Assembly: GCA_033980235.1 (NCBI GenBank)
Contig: CM067067.1
Coordinates: forward strand, 36,337,700-36,401,699
Length of the DNA stretch: 64,000 nt
From: Diadema setosum
Lineage: Eukaryota; Echinodermata; Echinoidea; Diadematoida; Diadematidae
Reading direction: 5' to 3'
The position numbers and the translations under genes were made by a program. Positions 48,726 through 61,430 of this stretch are shown piece after piece. Under the pieces are notes generated by a model. That model worked only from the letters and a program-made list of their open reading frames with translations, was not told where the DNA came from and ran no database searches. Within the stretch, counting starts at the first letter, position 1. Every line of letters begins with the position of its first letter.

Positions 48726-48777
48726 GAAACTTATGTAATTCAATTATTCAGGAAACTTATATAATTCAATTATTCAG
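48726..48777 (+). repeat. 26-bp tandem duplication
   Basis: Two head-to-tail copies of a 26-mer starting GAAACTTAT and ending ATTATTCAG, with one mismatch, abut exactly at 48751/48752. Confidence 0.85.
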
Positions 48778-49394
48778 CATGAAAAATGGATGCTTTAAAG
48801 GTGGCTTTAAACTGACCAATACTTTGCGATGTTTTTGTCTTGTTTATCTAAGACATGACATGTTTTGAGGTAAAAATACTTCTACAATGACAGTAACAAC
48901 GAGATGTACAAACATCTACACCTAATTCTGATGAAGAAGTTAGTTTGTGAACCTTGCCATTTTGAAATGTCACTACTGACAGATCGAAAATGTCAGAAAA
49001 GTAATCAGGAAGATAGCAAATATGAGAGGATTGTTATTTCTTGTAAAATATTCAATTGTGTCTTTATTTCCATCCAACAAAAATTGAATACAAATAGTAA
49101 GGATACATTTTATAAATAACATACTGTTAACAATTTGTAAGAAATACAAATCATTCAGTTTAATAAAAAAAAATGAACAAATGAATCGAAGCAATGACAA
49201 AAATAACAAGTATTACAATGATTATCATGTAAATTAGAAAAAACAACAACAACGCTTGTGCAGATATTTTCCTCATTTTGAAAAAACAAATGATAAGTAA
49301 CAAGATTACAGAAATTTGATAATGAAGAATAATTAATGACTAATTCATAAATATGATAAATTCGAATAAAAGAATGGAAGGAATTTCCTTAAAT

Positions 49395-49511
49395 GTATGG
49401 AATACGTTACCCATGTATGTAAAACATGTAAAAGCTGCCTCTTTTGTCTTCTCTGTTCAGGCCCCAGTGAAGAAGCACTTCCTGCTGAAATCTAACCGTT
49501 TAAATGATTGA
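49395..49511 (+). pseudogene. C-terminal remnant of a CR1/L2-type LINE reverse transcriptase
   Basis: One frame reads VWNTLPMYVKHVKAASFVFS, then VQAPVKKHFLLKSNRLND and a stop at 49509-49511. The pattern W-N-x-L-P near the start, F-x-x-x-(V/L)-K-K-H-F-L towards the end and the stop soon after are characteristic of the extreme C-terminus of CR1/L2/Jockey-like ORF2. Upstream sequence in this frame is not recognisable as reverse transcriptase, so the copy is 5'-truncated, as is usual for LINEs. Function is lost. Sequence after the stop is probably its 3' UTR, of unknown end. Confidence 0.6.
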
Positions 49512-51189
49512 TTTCAACTTTTAGACCTGAGTATGCTTACTGTTTTAGTTTTGTTAAATGAAGCAAGATTTTTCTCTGATGTTCATTCTTTGACCAATGG
49601 CAATATTACTATTTTTGCAAAGTACTCTTTGTACGAACAACACAAGCATATGCAATTCCTTTGCAATCATACAGTGTGGCAATTTGAGCATGTTAATGAC
49701 ATTTACTTACTGAATCCTCTACATCCATACGTATGATTTATGATATCATATATAACGGGGGAGGGTTGCTATACTTTCGAGCAACTGCTTATGATATCTC
49801 GCCTTCTGCATTTAAAGATTGTATCTCATTGAGCAAAGTTTTGTTTTGATTATGTTATATTATGTACCCTGTGTCATTTTGTTTATTGTTTATTTTTGTT
49901 CAAAATGTTATAAAATGTTAAGGTTTCGGGTAATATCATCAAAACATAATAGTGCGGTGTAATAGCAAATTATACAAATTAAATGAAGTAATGGCGATGG
50001 GCCCTTTTCAATCCCCCAGTGATTTTCACGCATATCTTCACTTTGTTCGTGAAATGAAAATAAAGCGTATACAGAAAATGTACCCCTTTTGCAATAAATT
50101 CTAGTTATCACGTTGCAATAACCCTGGAAGGTATTTTCTTTTGTTTTGTTTTATTTTCTTTTTTTACTTTCTAGGAAAGGGGATGTGGTTGCATAAAAAC
50201 AAAACGTGATTTGTAAATTGGATAGTTGTTTCTTGATAACATCCAGTTCTCTGTTAATGGTGATGTTACGCCCAATAATTATTCTACCCACTGATAATAT
50301 GATAATGATATGAGCATCATCAATATCTCACGATAACAAATCTACACAACCAAAGATTAGTATCTTACTGTATATTCCTCATTTTCAAGTACTACAATTA
50401 TTTACCTTTTCAAATTTCAGAGAAAACAAAATTCCAGATTTCCAAGGTTTTAAAAATATGAACATCAATAAGGAGACAGATTATTCAGTGGCAAAAGGGA
50501 AAGGGAAGGGGATATTCACGAAGTTTACATTGTTGTAAATGGAGGTTTGAAATGTGATTTCACATTGATGGTGGTTGTATCATCTTTATACTTTGTATTG
50601 CTACATACTAGGTTTTTCCCTTACTTGTTTCTTTTTGTATTGATGATCGAACTGTAATTACCTCCGCTAAATCAGTATAAAGACGGGGTAAAATCTACAA
50701 AACTTCAAATGACATGACTAACAGCCGGAAATCGATTATACATGACAAGACTTTCAGCGAGTTATAACATATCAAATCAGAACAAACACAGAGAGAGACA
50801 CACATTTAAATCCTATCATAAAACACTTGCAGCAGTAAAATGTGCATTCTACACTCAAACAAATGACTTACTTGCCGTAAACAGTGTCGAATATCTCCAA
50901 CTATAGAAATTTGGCACCCTTTATCTGAAGTGTATACATGTCTTCCTCTTAGGCAAAACGCTTTCTTTCTCTGCGGTTTTGATCATTAGCATTATCATTA
51001 TCACTTTCAGTAACATTGTCATTATGATCGTCCTTATTGATAATGACTATTTTCATCATTATTATGATACTTATTGTTATTGATAGTATAGTAATTTCAT
51101 CTATATAGTTATCATCATTATCATAATTGTGCCAATGTAGGCATATATGTAGTGATAGCAAAGATTTGTAAAAATGAAATCTGTTGGGC
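49512..51189. other. Intron segment after the LINE remnant
   Basis: AT-rich, probably partly the LINE 3' UTR, which has no identifiable end. No other feature seen. Confidence 0.4.
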
Positions 51190-51480
51190 GCTTTCCGCTC
51201 ATTCTCGGTGTGGACATCAGCCACGAGATCAAGGTTACAGCGGGAATACAATATTTCCTGTCCGCGAGCACTCACGCGTGAGCATCGGAGGGAATTCTCC
51301 TCGCTACAAGTCCTCCGCGATATGAATTTTTGATGGGCGTGCTTCAGTGGAGCGGCGCACATGTTATCTCGTCATCCTCGCGTACGCCCGTGGCGCGCGG
51401 GCTGGCCGGAGAAAGCTTGAGCGCTCGGACCTCTCTGTATCGGCTTTTTGCGACGGGCACTCAAAAAGAGGAACGAGGAA
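51190..51480. other. GC-rich intronic island
   Basis: CpG-dense block in AT-rich surroundings, including GCCCGTGGCGCGCGGGCTGG. A short plus-strand frame (51330-51587) crosses it with no recognisable domain. Nature unknown. Confidence 0.35.
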
Positions 51481-52716
51481 TATTTTTTAGGAAGGAACAG
51501 CTTCCGCCGTCACAAGGCAAGACTCCCATACACGCAGCTGTTAACTTTTTTCCCCCTTATTCCAAGCAGAAGAAAATTAATTCGTGAGATTAAAATTCTT
51601 GCTTGGTCGTCTCCTCTTCTTCTTATTTCGCTGTTTCGATTTGTCATTTTAGATAGAACATTGCATTCCTCTCTATACAGTATAGGCCCTATACTTGCAG
51701 AGCAACGAGAGTGTAAGATTTGAGATAGTCCCAGGAGTTTTGACAGCCAGCATCCCTTATGAAAAAAAAAAAAAACTATATTGATCTGAAATTACTGTCA
51801 GCTGTAAGTGCTGTGAAGCGACGACATTTTGTGAAAAAAAATAAAAAATAAAGGGTACCACAGCTTCTTTTCCGTTCATCATTAGCGTATAATAACAATC
51901 ACTATCGACGGAAATTTAACCATTCCACATTGCTGTAACAAGATCAGAAGTTGCTTATTAAACAAAACCAGAAAAAGAATAGAAGATAATCTATGAGAGA
52001 ATCTTTTTTTTTTTTCAAAGCGATTTCCATTTAACAAAAATTTTAGTTGTTCTGATCCATCATGTTATCTGCAAATGACATTGCGTGGACGTTCTAAAAG
52101 AACATGTCGCTCCCATTCAATAGATGACTCATGCGAAAGAAATTCACAACATGAAATACGGCCAAAGCGTGGAATCGGCTCGAGAGATTAAACGTGGTTT
52201 TACCCGTCAGAGCAAAAGTTTATTAAGTCGTAATTTACAATATGTTTTTTCATTGTCAATCGTCACCTACTGATTCTTCCTTTCTTTCTTCTTTTTTTTT
52301 TTGTGAAAGCTCACAATGACAGCAGATGAAAAATTATGTGTTTAATTCTGCCAGCAGAATTCCAGTATGTGTTGCTATTTGAGAACACCATAAATCAATC
52401 TGGCATAACTCTGGTACAACAAAACACAGTTCCAACGTAAAGCATTTAGGGATTCAATCATCAAGACCCTCTTTGAAATATTCAGAGCCTAAGCACAGGT
52501 TTGAGAAGTCATCAATCACATTGTTGTATTTTGCACTTTCATTCAAGTCTATGACAAAGACGTTTCTTGACATAACCTAAGATCTGAATAAAGGACAAAA
52601 ACAAAATTAAAAACCCGAATTAAAGAATCACGAAAGCAGTAGAAAATTTCAAAAAATGAATATACTCTGTATTTCGCTTCACTTCTGATGTGATATCTAT
52701 AGAAATGATTATAAAA

Positions 52717-52800
52717 CCTGATTTTGATTTGATTTGATATGATTTATTCTCTGTATGTCTTTTTTTTTCAAATACATCAACTTTCTGCAGTTTCATAAAC
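52717..52800 (-). mobile_element. 3' end of a non-LTR element with (ATCAA)n tail, minus strand
   Basis: Read on the minus strand it ends CAGAGAATAAATCATATCAA followed by more ATCAA units, matching the copy at 31708-31758. The pentamer tail lies at the low-coordinate end, so the element runs right to left. Probably a 5'-truncated LINE copy; the upstream limit is unknown. Confidence 0.5.
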
Positions 52801-53022
52801 ATAGTACAAAATAACAGGAGTATACTTTCAACAATTATCATTTTTATTAATTATGCAATACATCTGTAATATAATTACATTAGTTATATCTTAATTTGCA
52901 TGCAGAACGATTGGTGATTTTGAATACACACACTCGCGTTTGAGTATACTTTACCTAATTTCCTGGAGAATGTTTATGCGTTCTTCTTTGACATCATCTT
53001 TTTTTCCCCAGATATTTGCATT

Positions 53023-53039
53023 TCTCTCTCTGTCTGTCC

Positions 53040-53071
<32 letters not shown>

Positions 53072-53072
53072 G
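53023..53072 (+). repeat. (CT)n tract
   Basis: CT dinucleotides with TGTCTGTC interruptions. Confidence 0.9.
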
Positions 53073-54570
53073 CGTTTGTGTGTGTATTTTTACAGATAGT
53101 ATCAAGGTCTTCAAGAGGTTTACCTTATAGTAAACTATTTAAATCGAAATCTTACCAGTTGTTGTCGGAGTTTTGTTATCAGGTGTTTTAAAATTGTGCA
53201 TTATTTGTAGTGACTATTTATTTTCATGGAAGAGCATTGTAAGAATCATTATTTGTATCCAGGCAGAGGTGTGTATATTCTCAATCCCGTCTCCTCGTAT
53301 AAACCAGGATGAGATTTAGATGATATGTTTTTCACTGTATGTACTTATCTGTCTTTACCTATAACTTTTTAGATTTGATACGAAAGTTGGAAGTAAACAG
53401 TTTCATCAAATCTTACTTTTATCTAAGTTGTAATTATTTTACATATTTCATTCCTTTTAATTGTAAATGAATCTTTTTGTAAAAGCTGTGATGTAGTTGA
53501 AATATGCACAGCGTATCTAAATGCCTCGTAATAAGAATAATGATGAGGATAGTGATGATGATAATGATAATGACAACAAAAAGATAAAAATAATGATTAG
53601 AGCTGAGCTGCTGAGTGAGAGGCAATGAAATCAAATTGTAGTACACACAATAATTGTGCTGGAGAAAAACAAAAATGCGTTGAAAATGGACGATGGTGAT
53701 GGAACCTTCTCTTCGTGCGTGTACGACCAACAAATATGCATGAGTATCAGTAGGTGGTAATAATACGGCTGCTCTTACCACAAAGGAAGTAGGGCAACAT
53801 TGAAGACCCAATCTTACTGTTTCTAGGGTAATCTGAAGTGGATATCCAAGGAATTGCGACAGTACTTAATGTGAGGATGTGGATGAAATTAATGTTTGCA
53901 AGCGGTAGGCCGAGGGATGCGCATGCATGACAGGGAGAAAAGATGTAAAGCGGCATCAAACGTGACGGTTAGCATGAGCTCATTTCAAGCGCAGTTGCTG
54001 GACGGGAAAGTATGTCCGATATAAATGAGATGTTTCCTCAGGCAACATGGGCAAGCAATGATAAAAAATAACGCATGCTTGAATTAAAGGTTCTGTTAAT
54101 ACACTCACCGATCCCTTTATTTTCAAGGTTGATAATGTTGTTCGAAATCTCTTTGATATCTACATACTCGGTTATCATTTTTTAATGTTTCACCTGACTC
54201 TTTGACGTTGCTCTTTTCATTGGAATTGTTTTCAGTTTGTTCTAATTCTTCTCTTATAAATATTCCGCGGGAAACATGACGTTGTTTTCTTCCTGTTTTG
54301 TTAATAACGATGTGCATAACATAAAGGTGGTGTGTATCCTGTTACGTCATAACCCGGAGTTGCTTTTTTTCCCACGTGCGTCACTTAAGGATGAAAGATC
54401 AATAACAGTACTGTTAATTGTTCCAAGCCCAGGAATGTAGAATATGAAAGGTAAAACTTATGGAGAAACGTCTACAATAGGAAAACATCTTTAGATTTTT
54501 CGCAGGTTAGAGAGATGCATTAAGAACGGATATTGAAACCGGATGGTACTAATGACAAATGGCTTTAGAA

Positions 54571-54574
<4 letters not shown>

Positions 54575-54617
<43 letters not shown>

Positions 54618-54626
54618 ACACACACG
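54575..54626 (+). repeat. (CA)n microsatellite
   Basis: CA dinucleotides with one CTCA interruption. Confidence 0.95.
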
Positions 54627-55313
54627 TACACACACATAAACAAATTAAATGCAATTAAAATGGCACATTGCGTGAACGATGTAAGCAGACGATATAGTAT
54701 GGAGACAGAGAGACAAATGGATTGAAAGATAGCTTGATATTCAAATATACATTTCTTGCACACGCGCCTATTCACACAGGCCTATCAGAGCAAGCACTTT
54801 TGCAACAAAAAAAAATGACAAAAAATGCAATTGTTTTATTAATGTAGCAGGATGTGGGTCTGTGTGTATTTGTGGGAACGGTAGCACCTTCCATTGTGTT
54901 GAAAAATCATTGGGATAAACAACGACGCATAAACTTACAACAACATAATAATGTCAACATGTTTTTACCGCAACATGACATTTACAAAGACGTTTTACAC
55001 ATGGCACCTGGATAATGACATATCAACATTGAAGCGCTCGTTTTATATTGTTGATTTATGAATTGAGGGAAGATTTTAAGTCCCTTCATCCATCTGTTCC
55101 TTAGGATTATAATGCGAATTTGCGCCGGTCCTCAAAAAGATATACCCACGTTCCACGCTTGTAGCAGAGAACGCTGCCGATCCGAAAGCCCCCCGAGTCA
55201 TCCGCTGCGCTCTCCGGTCTATTCCCCGATGGTCGGCTGTCCGCTCACACGTGAAATGAAATTATTATTAATGTCGGAAATTTATCATATGATACCCTCC
55301 ATTAACCGCCTTT

Positions 55314-55341
55314 CTTCTTCTTCTTCTTCTTCTTCTTCTTC
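55314..55341 (+). repeat. (TTC)n array
   Basis: Nine or so TTC units. Confidence 0.93.
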
Positions 55342-56166
55342 CTCGTCTTTTTCCTTCTCTCTATAGTAACGGGTCTTTGTCATTCGCTCGCAATGTAAAG
55401 AGACGCATCTCCACAGAACGCTCTGAAGCCTTAAAGAAATACGGCAAAATATTCGATTTTATTCCTTTCGTCTAAACTAACGGGAAGTGAAAACACAATC
55501 AAGATTCCTTTGTATTAATACTACATTTGGATTATTATTAGAACGGGATTATTGCATCGTTTACCGGACACGATTTGAATGTAAAGTAGGAATATAAGCA
55601 TTAATATAGAGTGATTTTGATATAATTTCGGTGCACGTCGATCCTATCAATTTGTTCATTTTTTATGTCATGGTAATAGCTTACCTTGAGTCAATACTGT
55701 CATTATGATTTTCATTGTAACTATCATTGTTAGTAGAAGTACAGTAGTAGTAGTGGTAGTCAATGATTGTGTGCTTATTTCGTTGATATTATTCTCAATA
55801 TTGATACCATCATTATTCTTATTTTTTATAACGTTACTTAGCGTGGGAGGTACCTTTTGTGTTTTTGAGACATATGGCTGCCAAAGACTGAGGTATGTAA
55901 ACATATATAGTAATGGTTAGAAAGAGTTATATGTTAGTTGAGTTAAAAGAAGGGTTCATTTTCCTGAAATATTAAAAAAATGAAAGAAAAAATAGATAGC
56001 AGAAAGCAAGTTCATCTAAACAGCTCAACAAAAAAAAAAAAGGGATATAAAAATAGGTATAGATGGTACGAAGAAGAAAAAGAAAAAAGAAGCACCAAGG
56101 AAGCTTCCAAAACAATAATTAAAAAAAAATACAATTGCAATTTGCTAAGAAGTAATTAGTTAGAAA

Positions 56167-56331
<165 letters not shown>

Positions 56332-56831
56332 CTGCAGCAGCTATAGTAGTAGTATAGTAGTAGCAGTAGTATATGTTGATGTTCTGGCTAGAACATAGTC
56401 AAATAGACCGTCAAATAGATTGTCAAATAAACTGGATATTACAGAGGAATGACGGAAAGGATTAGATGCACTATAGCGTTCAGTAATATTAAAGTTCTCC
56501 CTCTTGTGTGTGGCGCATAGAGACACTTGCCTCCAAAATGTTTACACTAAACACACCAGGTTTTTATAGACATAAAACTAAGAGATCCAGTTTGTATGTA
56601 TATTGTTTTTGATGTGCTGACACCTGTAGGACTACGGCGATCCATTGCTCTTCGGTTAACTTAATACAATTTCGATTATCATTAACAGACGAAGAGTAGA
56701 TAAACAAGCAACCCGAAAGAACACACAGTCAAAAGGACTCTTTCAGATATTCGTCTCTCTGCTAATGATAAAGAAGAACTGTAACGCATCATCACAAACA
56801 AATACCATAAGATGCTGGTATCACTGCGAAA

Positions 56832-56908
56832 TAATGATAATGATGATGATGATGATAATAATAATAATAATAATAATATTTATAACAATAATGATAATAA
56901 TAATAATA

Positions 56909-56975
<67 letters not shown>
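56832..56975 (+). repeat. (AAT/ATG)n trinucleotide array
   Basis: TGA-rich start grading into about 25 pure AAT units. Homopolymeric frames (Ile, Asn, Tyr) are artefacts. Confidence 0.95.
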
Positions 56976-56977
<2 letters not shown>

Positions 56978-57329
56978 CAAAGATAATAATGATTATAAAA
57001 GGAAGGAGAAGAAGAAAAAGAAAAGCAGTTTGGTGACGACGATTTTAATAGTAACAGCAATAATCTGTAGTGATATCACCATTATCGAGAGCACTCTTTG
57101 TCAGTACTAGTATTATCATGAATATACAAATGTCCATATCATTTTTGCCTTTTCAACAATGTTACCAATGCCTGCGCTCATATCTGCCAACAAAGTATGC
57201 AATAAAAGAGTGTAATTTAGCATTCATATCACTTCATCCTCACGTAGTATTCATCTCACGTATAATAACGCAGTGTTTCGTTCTACTTGTGGATTATTAG
57301 ATGACTGTGTCCACTTACATTGATTGTGT

Positions 57330-57331
<2 letters not shown>

Positions 57332-57364
<33 letters not shown>

Positions 57365-57365
57365 G

Positions 57366-57429
<64 letters not shown>

Positions 57430-57450
57430 GATATATATATTTATATATAT
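57332..57450. repeat. (TA)n array with short interruptions
   Basis: Longest TA array in the window, with TTTATGTATT and ACATATAG interruptions. Confidence 0.95.
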
Positions 57451-57689
57451 GTAACGATTGTGGTTGGGTGCACTATACATTCTGCTTGATTGGCAAATAA
57501 TGAATAGCAGTGATAAAGTAAAATAGAGAAATCAAAGTTTTCCTTGTTTGGTACCAGACAATCCCAAAATGAAATCACTGAAATACAAGTCATGTATTTC
57601 TGTATGTATTTATTTATTTATTTATTTTATTATTACTTTTTTTTTTGTCTGAAATGAAGTGAATCAAAAGAAGATGCACTGTGGGTTTA

Positions 57690-58190
57690 GAGTGAGTTTA
57701 AAAGACGCGCTGACATCAATAAACTCCGTGTGCGCGGTGTAGTCAGCACGTTTTGCCTGCTTGCTCTGAACCCATCCATCGGAAGAAGGATGGGTATGAA
57801 CTTGAGCGACAATATCAGACACTTCAGGCGAGATATTGCGCAATAAATCTATCAGGGTCCGACCATCAATCGGGCAGCCCGTAATTAATTTGATTACGAC
57901 TTCTCTGTCATCGGCTGGGGTTGATGCAGGGTTGCCCTGCCATCTTTTGCCCACCGCCGTCGCATCATCTTCGAAGTACTCCCGATGAGCGCTCGCTACC
58001 CCGAGCGCCAAGTGCCCCTAAAGATGCGGAACTCCGCACTCGTGCTTATCTTTTCATATTGGGTTACGCGGTGCACGGAGAGCGATGCGCGGTGTATCTA
58101 TTTTCGCGCGCCGGGGGATGCGTGCGATGTCGGAGGGAATATATAGCTAATGGCTATATCCACATTCTCCCTCGAGATCATTAGCCTTAC
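57690..58190. other. GC-rich intronic island 3 kb before exon 2
   Basis: The strongest composition shift in the intron after exon 1. A 115-codon minus-strand frame (58011-57664, starting MALGVASAHREYF) is open across it, and an 87-codon frame lies on the plus strand. Neither matches a family I know. Could be an alternative promoter, enhancer or unrecognised antisense exon. Confidence 0.3.
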
Positions 58191-58199
58191 AACCAGGCG

Positions 58200-60280
58200 T
58201 AGTCATTTTCATGTCGTTGATCTCGTCTGTTTAAATCATAACTTGTAGGTAAAATGAAGTGATATATGATTAGCTATTTTGCTCAGCGTGTGTGTGCATG
58301 TGTGTTGTTTTCTTTGTTTGGTTTTAGCAATGCGTGTCATTCAAACAGGCATTGTCCTAAATGAAAGTTCTATGGCCGCAATACATAAAGTATGAAATAA
58401 AAATATTGCTTTTTAAGAGGTGAAACCTATACACGCTTACACGAATCACACTCTGTCAAGAGAAATCATGAATATACAATTGTAGTGCCCTCATATTGTA
58501 TCGTTATCTTGAGTACAATCGCACAATATTTTATGTATCATGAGGTATAGAAAGAAATACTCAAATCAACAATGCAATAAAGCATGAAATTATGTGTTTG
58601 GTCAACCAATATTTGAAAAAGTCATGACTTTAGAAAGATACATTTTGTTTATCCGTCTACCGTTACAAACTTGATTATATATCTGGCCATTTTGGCAAAT
58701 GATCCTTCATCTATAATTGTTTAGTAATTGTTTCTTGTCGTTGTAACATTTGTCATCTGTTCGCATGAAAAGGAATAAGAAATGCAACACGGACATTTAA
58801 AGCGCACCATGATGGTAGACTAATCGATTGAATTGTTGCTGTTGCTTTTTGTGAAAAATTTTCACCAAGCTGGTTTCTGAAATGAAATTCTTTGTCTAAC
58901 CCACACACTGAAATGTATTTGGACTGTTAAGCAGGAAAACAGTGACGAACACGTTTTGCGTTTAAATGTCACAAAGATGAAACTGCTTTGACTATCATTT
59001 CTTCCGTTGTTTTTTTTTTTTTTTCGCAGAGGTAATATGATATCTGATTAATCACATCAATCAACTCTCACTTAGAAGAAGACGTGTCACCTCCACATAT
59101 TTCATTACGTGTCACATGACGTTCTCCCAACCACCATGAATAACTAAAGCCAAAAGTAAAGGCAAACTCTCCGGGACGTCTCCCGAAACTACAGGGTATT
59201 TTTGAATAGAAAGTAGGACGTCACTAATGTCCTTGTCTGTTGATAATCCCTGCACACAAGCGCCTGAGAAGCAAAAGAGCATACATATATGTTGACAAAT
59301 TTGGATCGACTATTATGAAAACAGTAAATTAGATCTGAACAAAATGCTATCGTAAGTTATGATTTAATCAATGGATACACACACTCATTAAGTGTCCTTT
59401 TCCTGCCCTTTCCAACCACCTACAGCTTCTTCTTTTTTCTTTTTTTTTCTTTTCTTTTTGGGGGGATCTACTTCTTGTTAGACTGATTCGATCGAAGAAT
59501 CAGTGATTAAGCAGTTTCTGTTTAGACGACACTGAATAGATAAAAATCTCTGAGAATAATTTGATATTTCTGAGAAAAATGGGTAATTGTGAGTGAAGAA
59601 GTGTTTGGGAATAAATACAAGTCGACAGAAATGACCATTATAGCAGAGATTGTAGAAACGAGCGATGTCGATAATTTTGATGACATTGACAATATTGATT
59701 AATTAAACACGGTTTGTAAGGTAACTATATCTTCAGATTTAGATACCTACAATACATTCCAACCATTACCGGCAAATAGCCTTCGTGTCAATAAAACCTC
59801 GTAAGGTGTTTTCCCTGTTCCTCTCATGTGAACCTATCATGGGAACAATCAAATGATGAAAAGCTGCTGGTCTCTAACCATGAAAATCACATAAGAAAGG
59901 TTTTGGTTTGTTTTGTTATATCTTGGAACACATGTGCGTTTTCCGTCAATATGTATATTATATATTTATATGCTTTTTTTTTTTTGTCTGGAAAAAAAAA
60001 ATCGAACTTGATAAGAATCTCATTTCAACCTCTCCTTATCATCTGATCCCCGAGTAATCCAAAGCTACAATGCCAAGGTCCACCCTCCACATGCGTGGTA
60101 GAAATAATGGTATAATTGAGTCAAGGTGTTAATTGCTATTGACACTCGTCTACAGCGATCACGTGACAGGGTTCTTATCAGGCACGATAATAATATAATC
60201 AATTTTTATATCGCAGTGGTGTGATGTGGTCTGATCATAGCTGGCAACACGTATGTCGTAATGATTGGCCACCAAGTCCC
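58200..60280. other. Intron segment without recognised features
   Basis: AT-rich unique sequence with short poly-T and poly-A runs only. Confidence 0.5.
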
Positions 60281-60281
60281 C

Positions 60282-60315
60282 CCCCCCCCTCCCTCTCTCT
60301 CTCTCTCTCTCTCTC
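60282..60315 (+). repeat. C-run plus (CT)n
   Basis: CCCCCCCCCC followed by TC dinucleotides. Confidence 0.9.
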
Positions 60316-60499
60316 TGGAGTTGATATGATGTGACAGCCCACCTTGGCTCTGATTCGACCAAGAATGAATAATGATCGTTCGATGTAAAGATTTTACTGT
60401 AGATATTATATCGCTTGTAATCATTTATTTGTTAGTTGCGTAATGCGCGCCAAAAATGGGTCCCACCATAATCATTCTACAGTAACTGTTTATGACGTG

Positions 60500-60720
60500 T
60501 TTTTTTTTTTTTTTTTTGTGTGTGTATGTGTGGTTTTTGTTTTGTTTTGGGTTTTTTTTTTTGTTTTTGTTTTTTTTTGGGGGGGGTTGTGTTTTGTTTG
60601 TTTTTTTTTTTTTGGGGGGGGGGGGGGGGTTGGGGTGTGTTTTGTTCGTTTGTTTTGTTTCGTTTTGCTTTGTTTTGTTTTGTTTTGTTTTGTTTTGTTT
60701 TGTGTTTTTTTGTTTTTTTT
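60500..60720 (+). repeat. T/G-only tract with long G runs before exon 2
   Basis: About 220 bases almost without A or C: T runs, TTTTG pentamers (about 60650-60700) and G runs of 8 (60579-60586), 16 (60614-60629) and 4 (60632-60635). It ends 288 bases before the homeodomain exon. Confidence 0.95.
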
Positions 60721-61008
60721 ACATGGACGCTGCTTCTGATACTCGGTTCTGATTAGCTCAACTATACTTCGCCTGAAATTGATTTTCAATTATTTCGCGT
60801 TTGCTAAAGAACGCTCCAAATATTGGGCAGGGGAAACAAAAAGACATAACGGAAAGGCAAAGAATGATACTAACGACGATAATTAATATCATGTGGGAAG
60901 ATCTTGATAAGGACTTATGAATCAGACATAAAACTAAAGCAACACACAAACGAAAAATAGAACAGGATCCTTATTTCGATGGTGTTGTTCTTTATCATTC
61001 TGTCATAG

Positions 61009-61259
61009 ATGGCAAGAGAGGGCGACAGACATACACTCGCCAGCAGACGTTAGAGCTGGAAAAGGAGTTCCACTTCAGTCGCTACGTGACGCGGAGGCGC
61101 CGCTTCGAGATCGCCCAAAGCCTGGGGCTGAGCGAGCGCCAGATCAAAATCTGGTTCCAGAACCGGCGAATGAAATGGAAGCGGGAACACGGGACCAACT
61201 GCAGCATGACCAACCAGCAGGACCAGATGCCGAGTATGGCAGATTTTATGGGATCGTAA
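61009..61259 (+). CDS. Hox7: Hox6-8 group transcription factor (probably Hox7), homeodomain exon 2
   Basis: Second and last coding exon. It follows a TGTCATAG acceptor and completes codon 186 (G|AT, Asp). It encodes residues 186-268: a full 60-residue homeodomain (187-246) and a 22-residue tail ending MADFMGS before TAA at 61257-61259. Visible hallmarks are the N-terminal arm KRGRQTYTR, helix 1 LELEKEFHF, helix 2 from RRRRFEIAQ, and the recognition helix [18 protein letters not shown] with Trp48, Phe49, Gln50, Asn51 and Arg53. Gln50 predicts the Antp-type TAATKR/TAATTA preference. Compared with Antp, position 11 is Gln, SRYV replaces NRYL, and [10 protein letters not shown] replaces IEIAHALCLT. 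The first set keeps it in the central class; the others resemble echinoderm Hox7. No Abd-B-class (Hox9-13) features are seen. Total protein length of 268 aa is normal for a central Hox protein. An out-of-frame ATG sits at the exact exon start. Confidence 0.97.
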
Positions 61260-61386
61260 TAACTCGCCGAAATGCTACGCTAATAGCTGGACCATTTCCC
61301 TTCCCCCTTTTTTATTTCTTTCTCGCAAACTTGGATTGATGACTCGTCGTCTGACAATATGTCAAGGACCACTTCTAGATGTATTT

Positions 61387-61388
<2 letters not shown>

Positions 61389-61429
<41 letters not shown>
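61389..61429. repeat. (TA)n array in the presumed 3' UTR
   Basis: About 20 TA units, 130 bases after the Hox stop codon. Confidence 0.95.

Positions 61430-61430
<1 letters not shown>

Noticed and set aside
60490..60789. Cys/Phe/Leu- or Lys/Thr-rich frames of 76-99 codons
   Set aside because: Translations of the T/G low-complexity tract.
61009..61011. ATG at the first base of exon 2 as an alternative start
   Set aside because: It is out of frame with the homeodomain and is part of the acceptor context.
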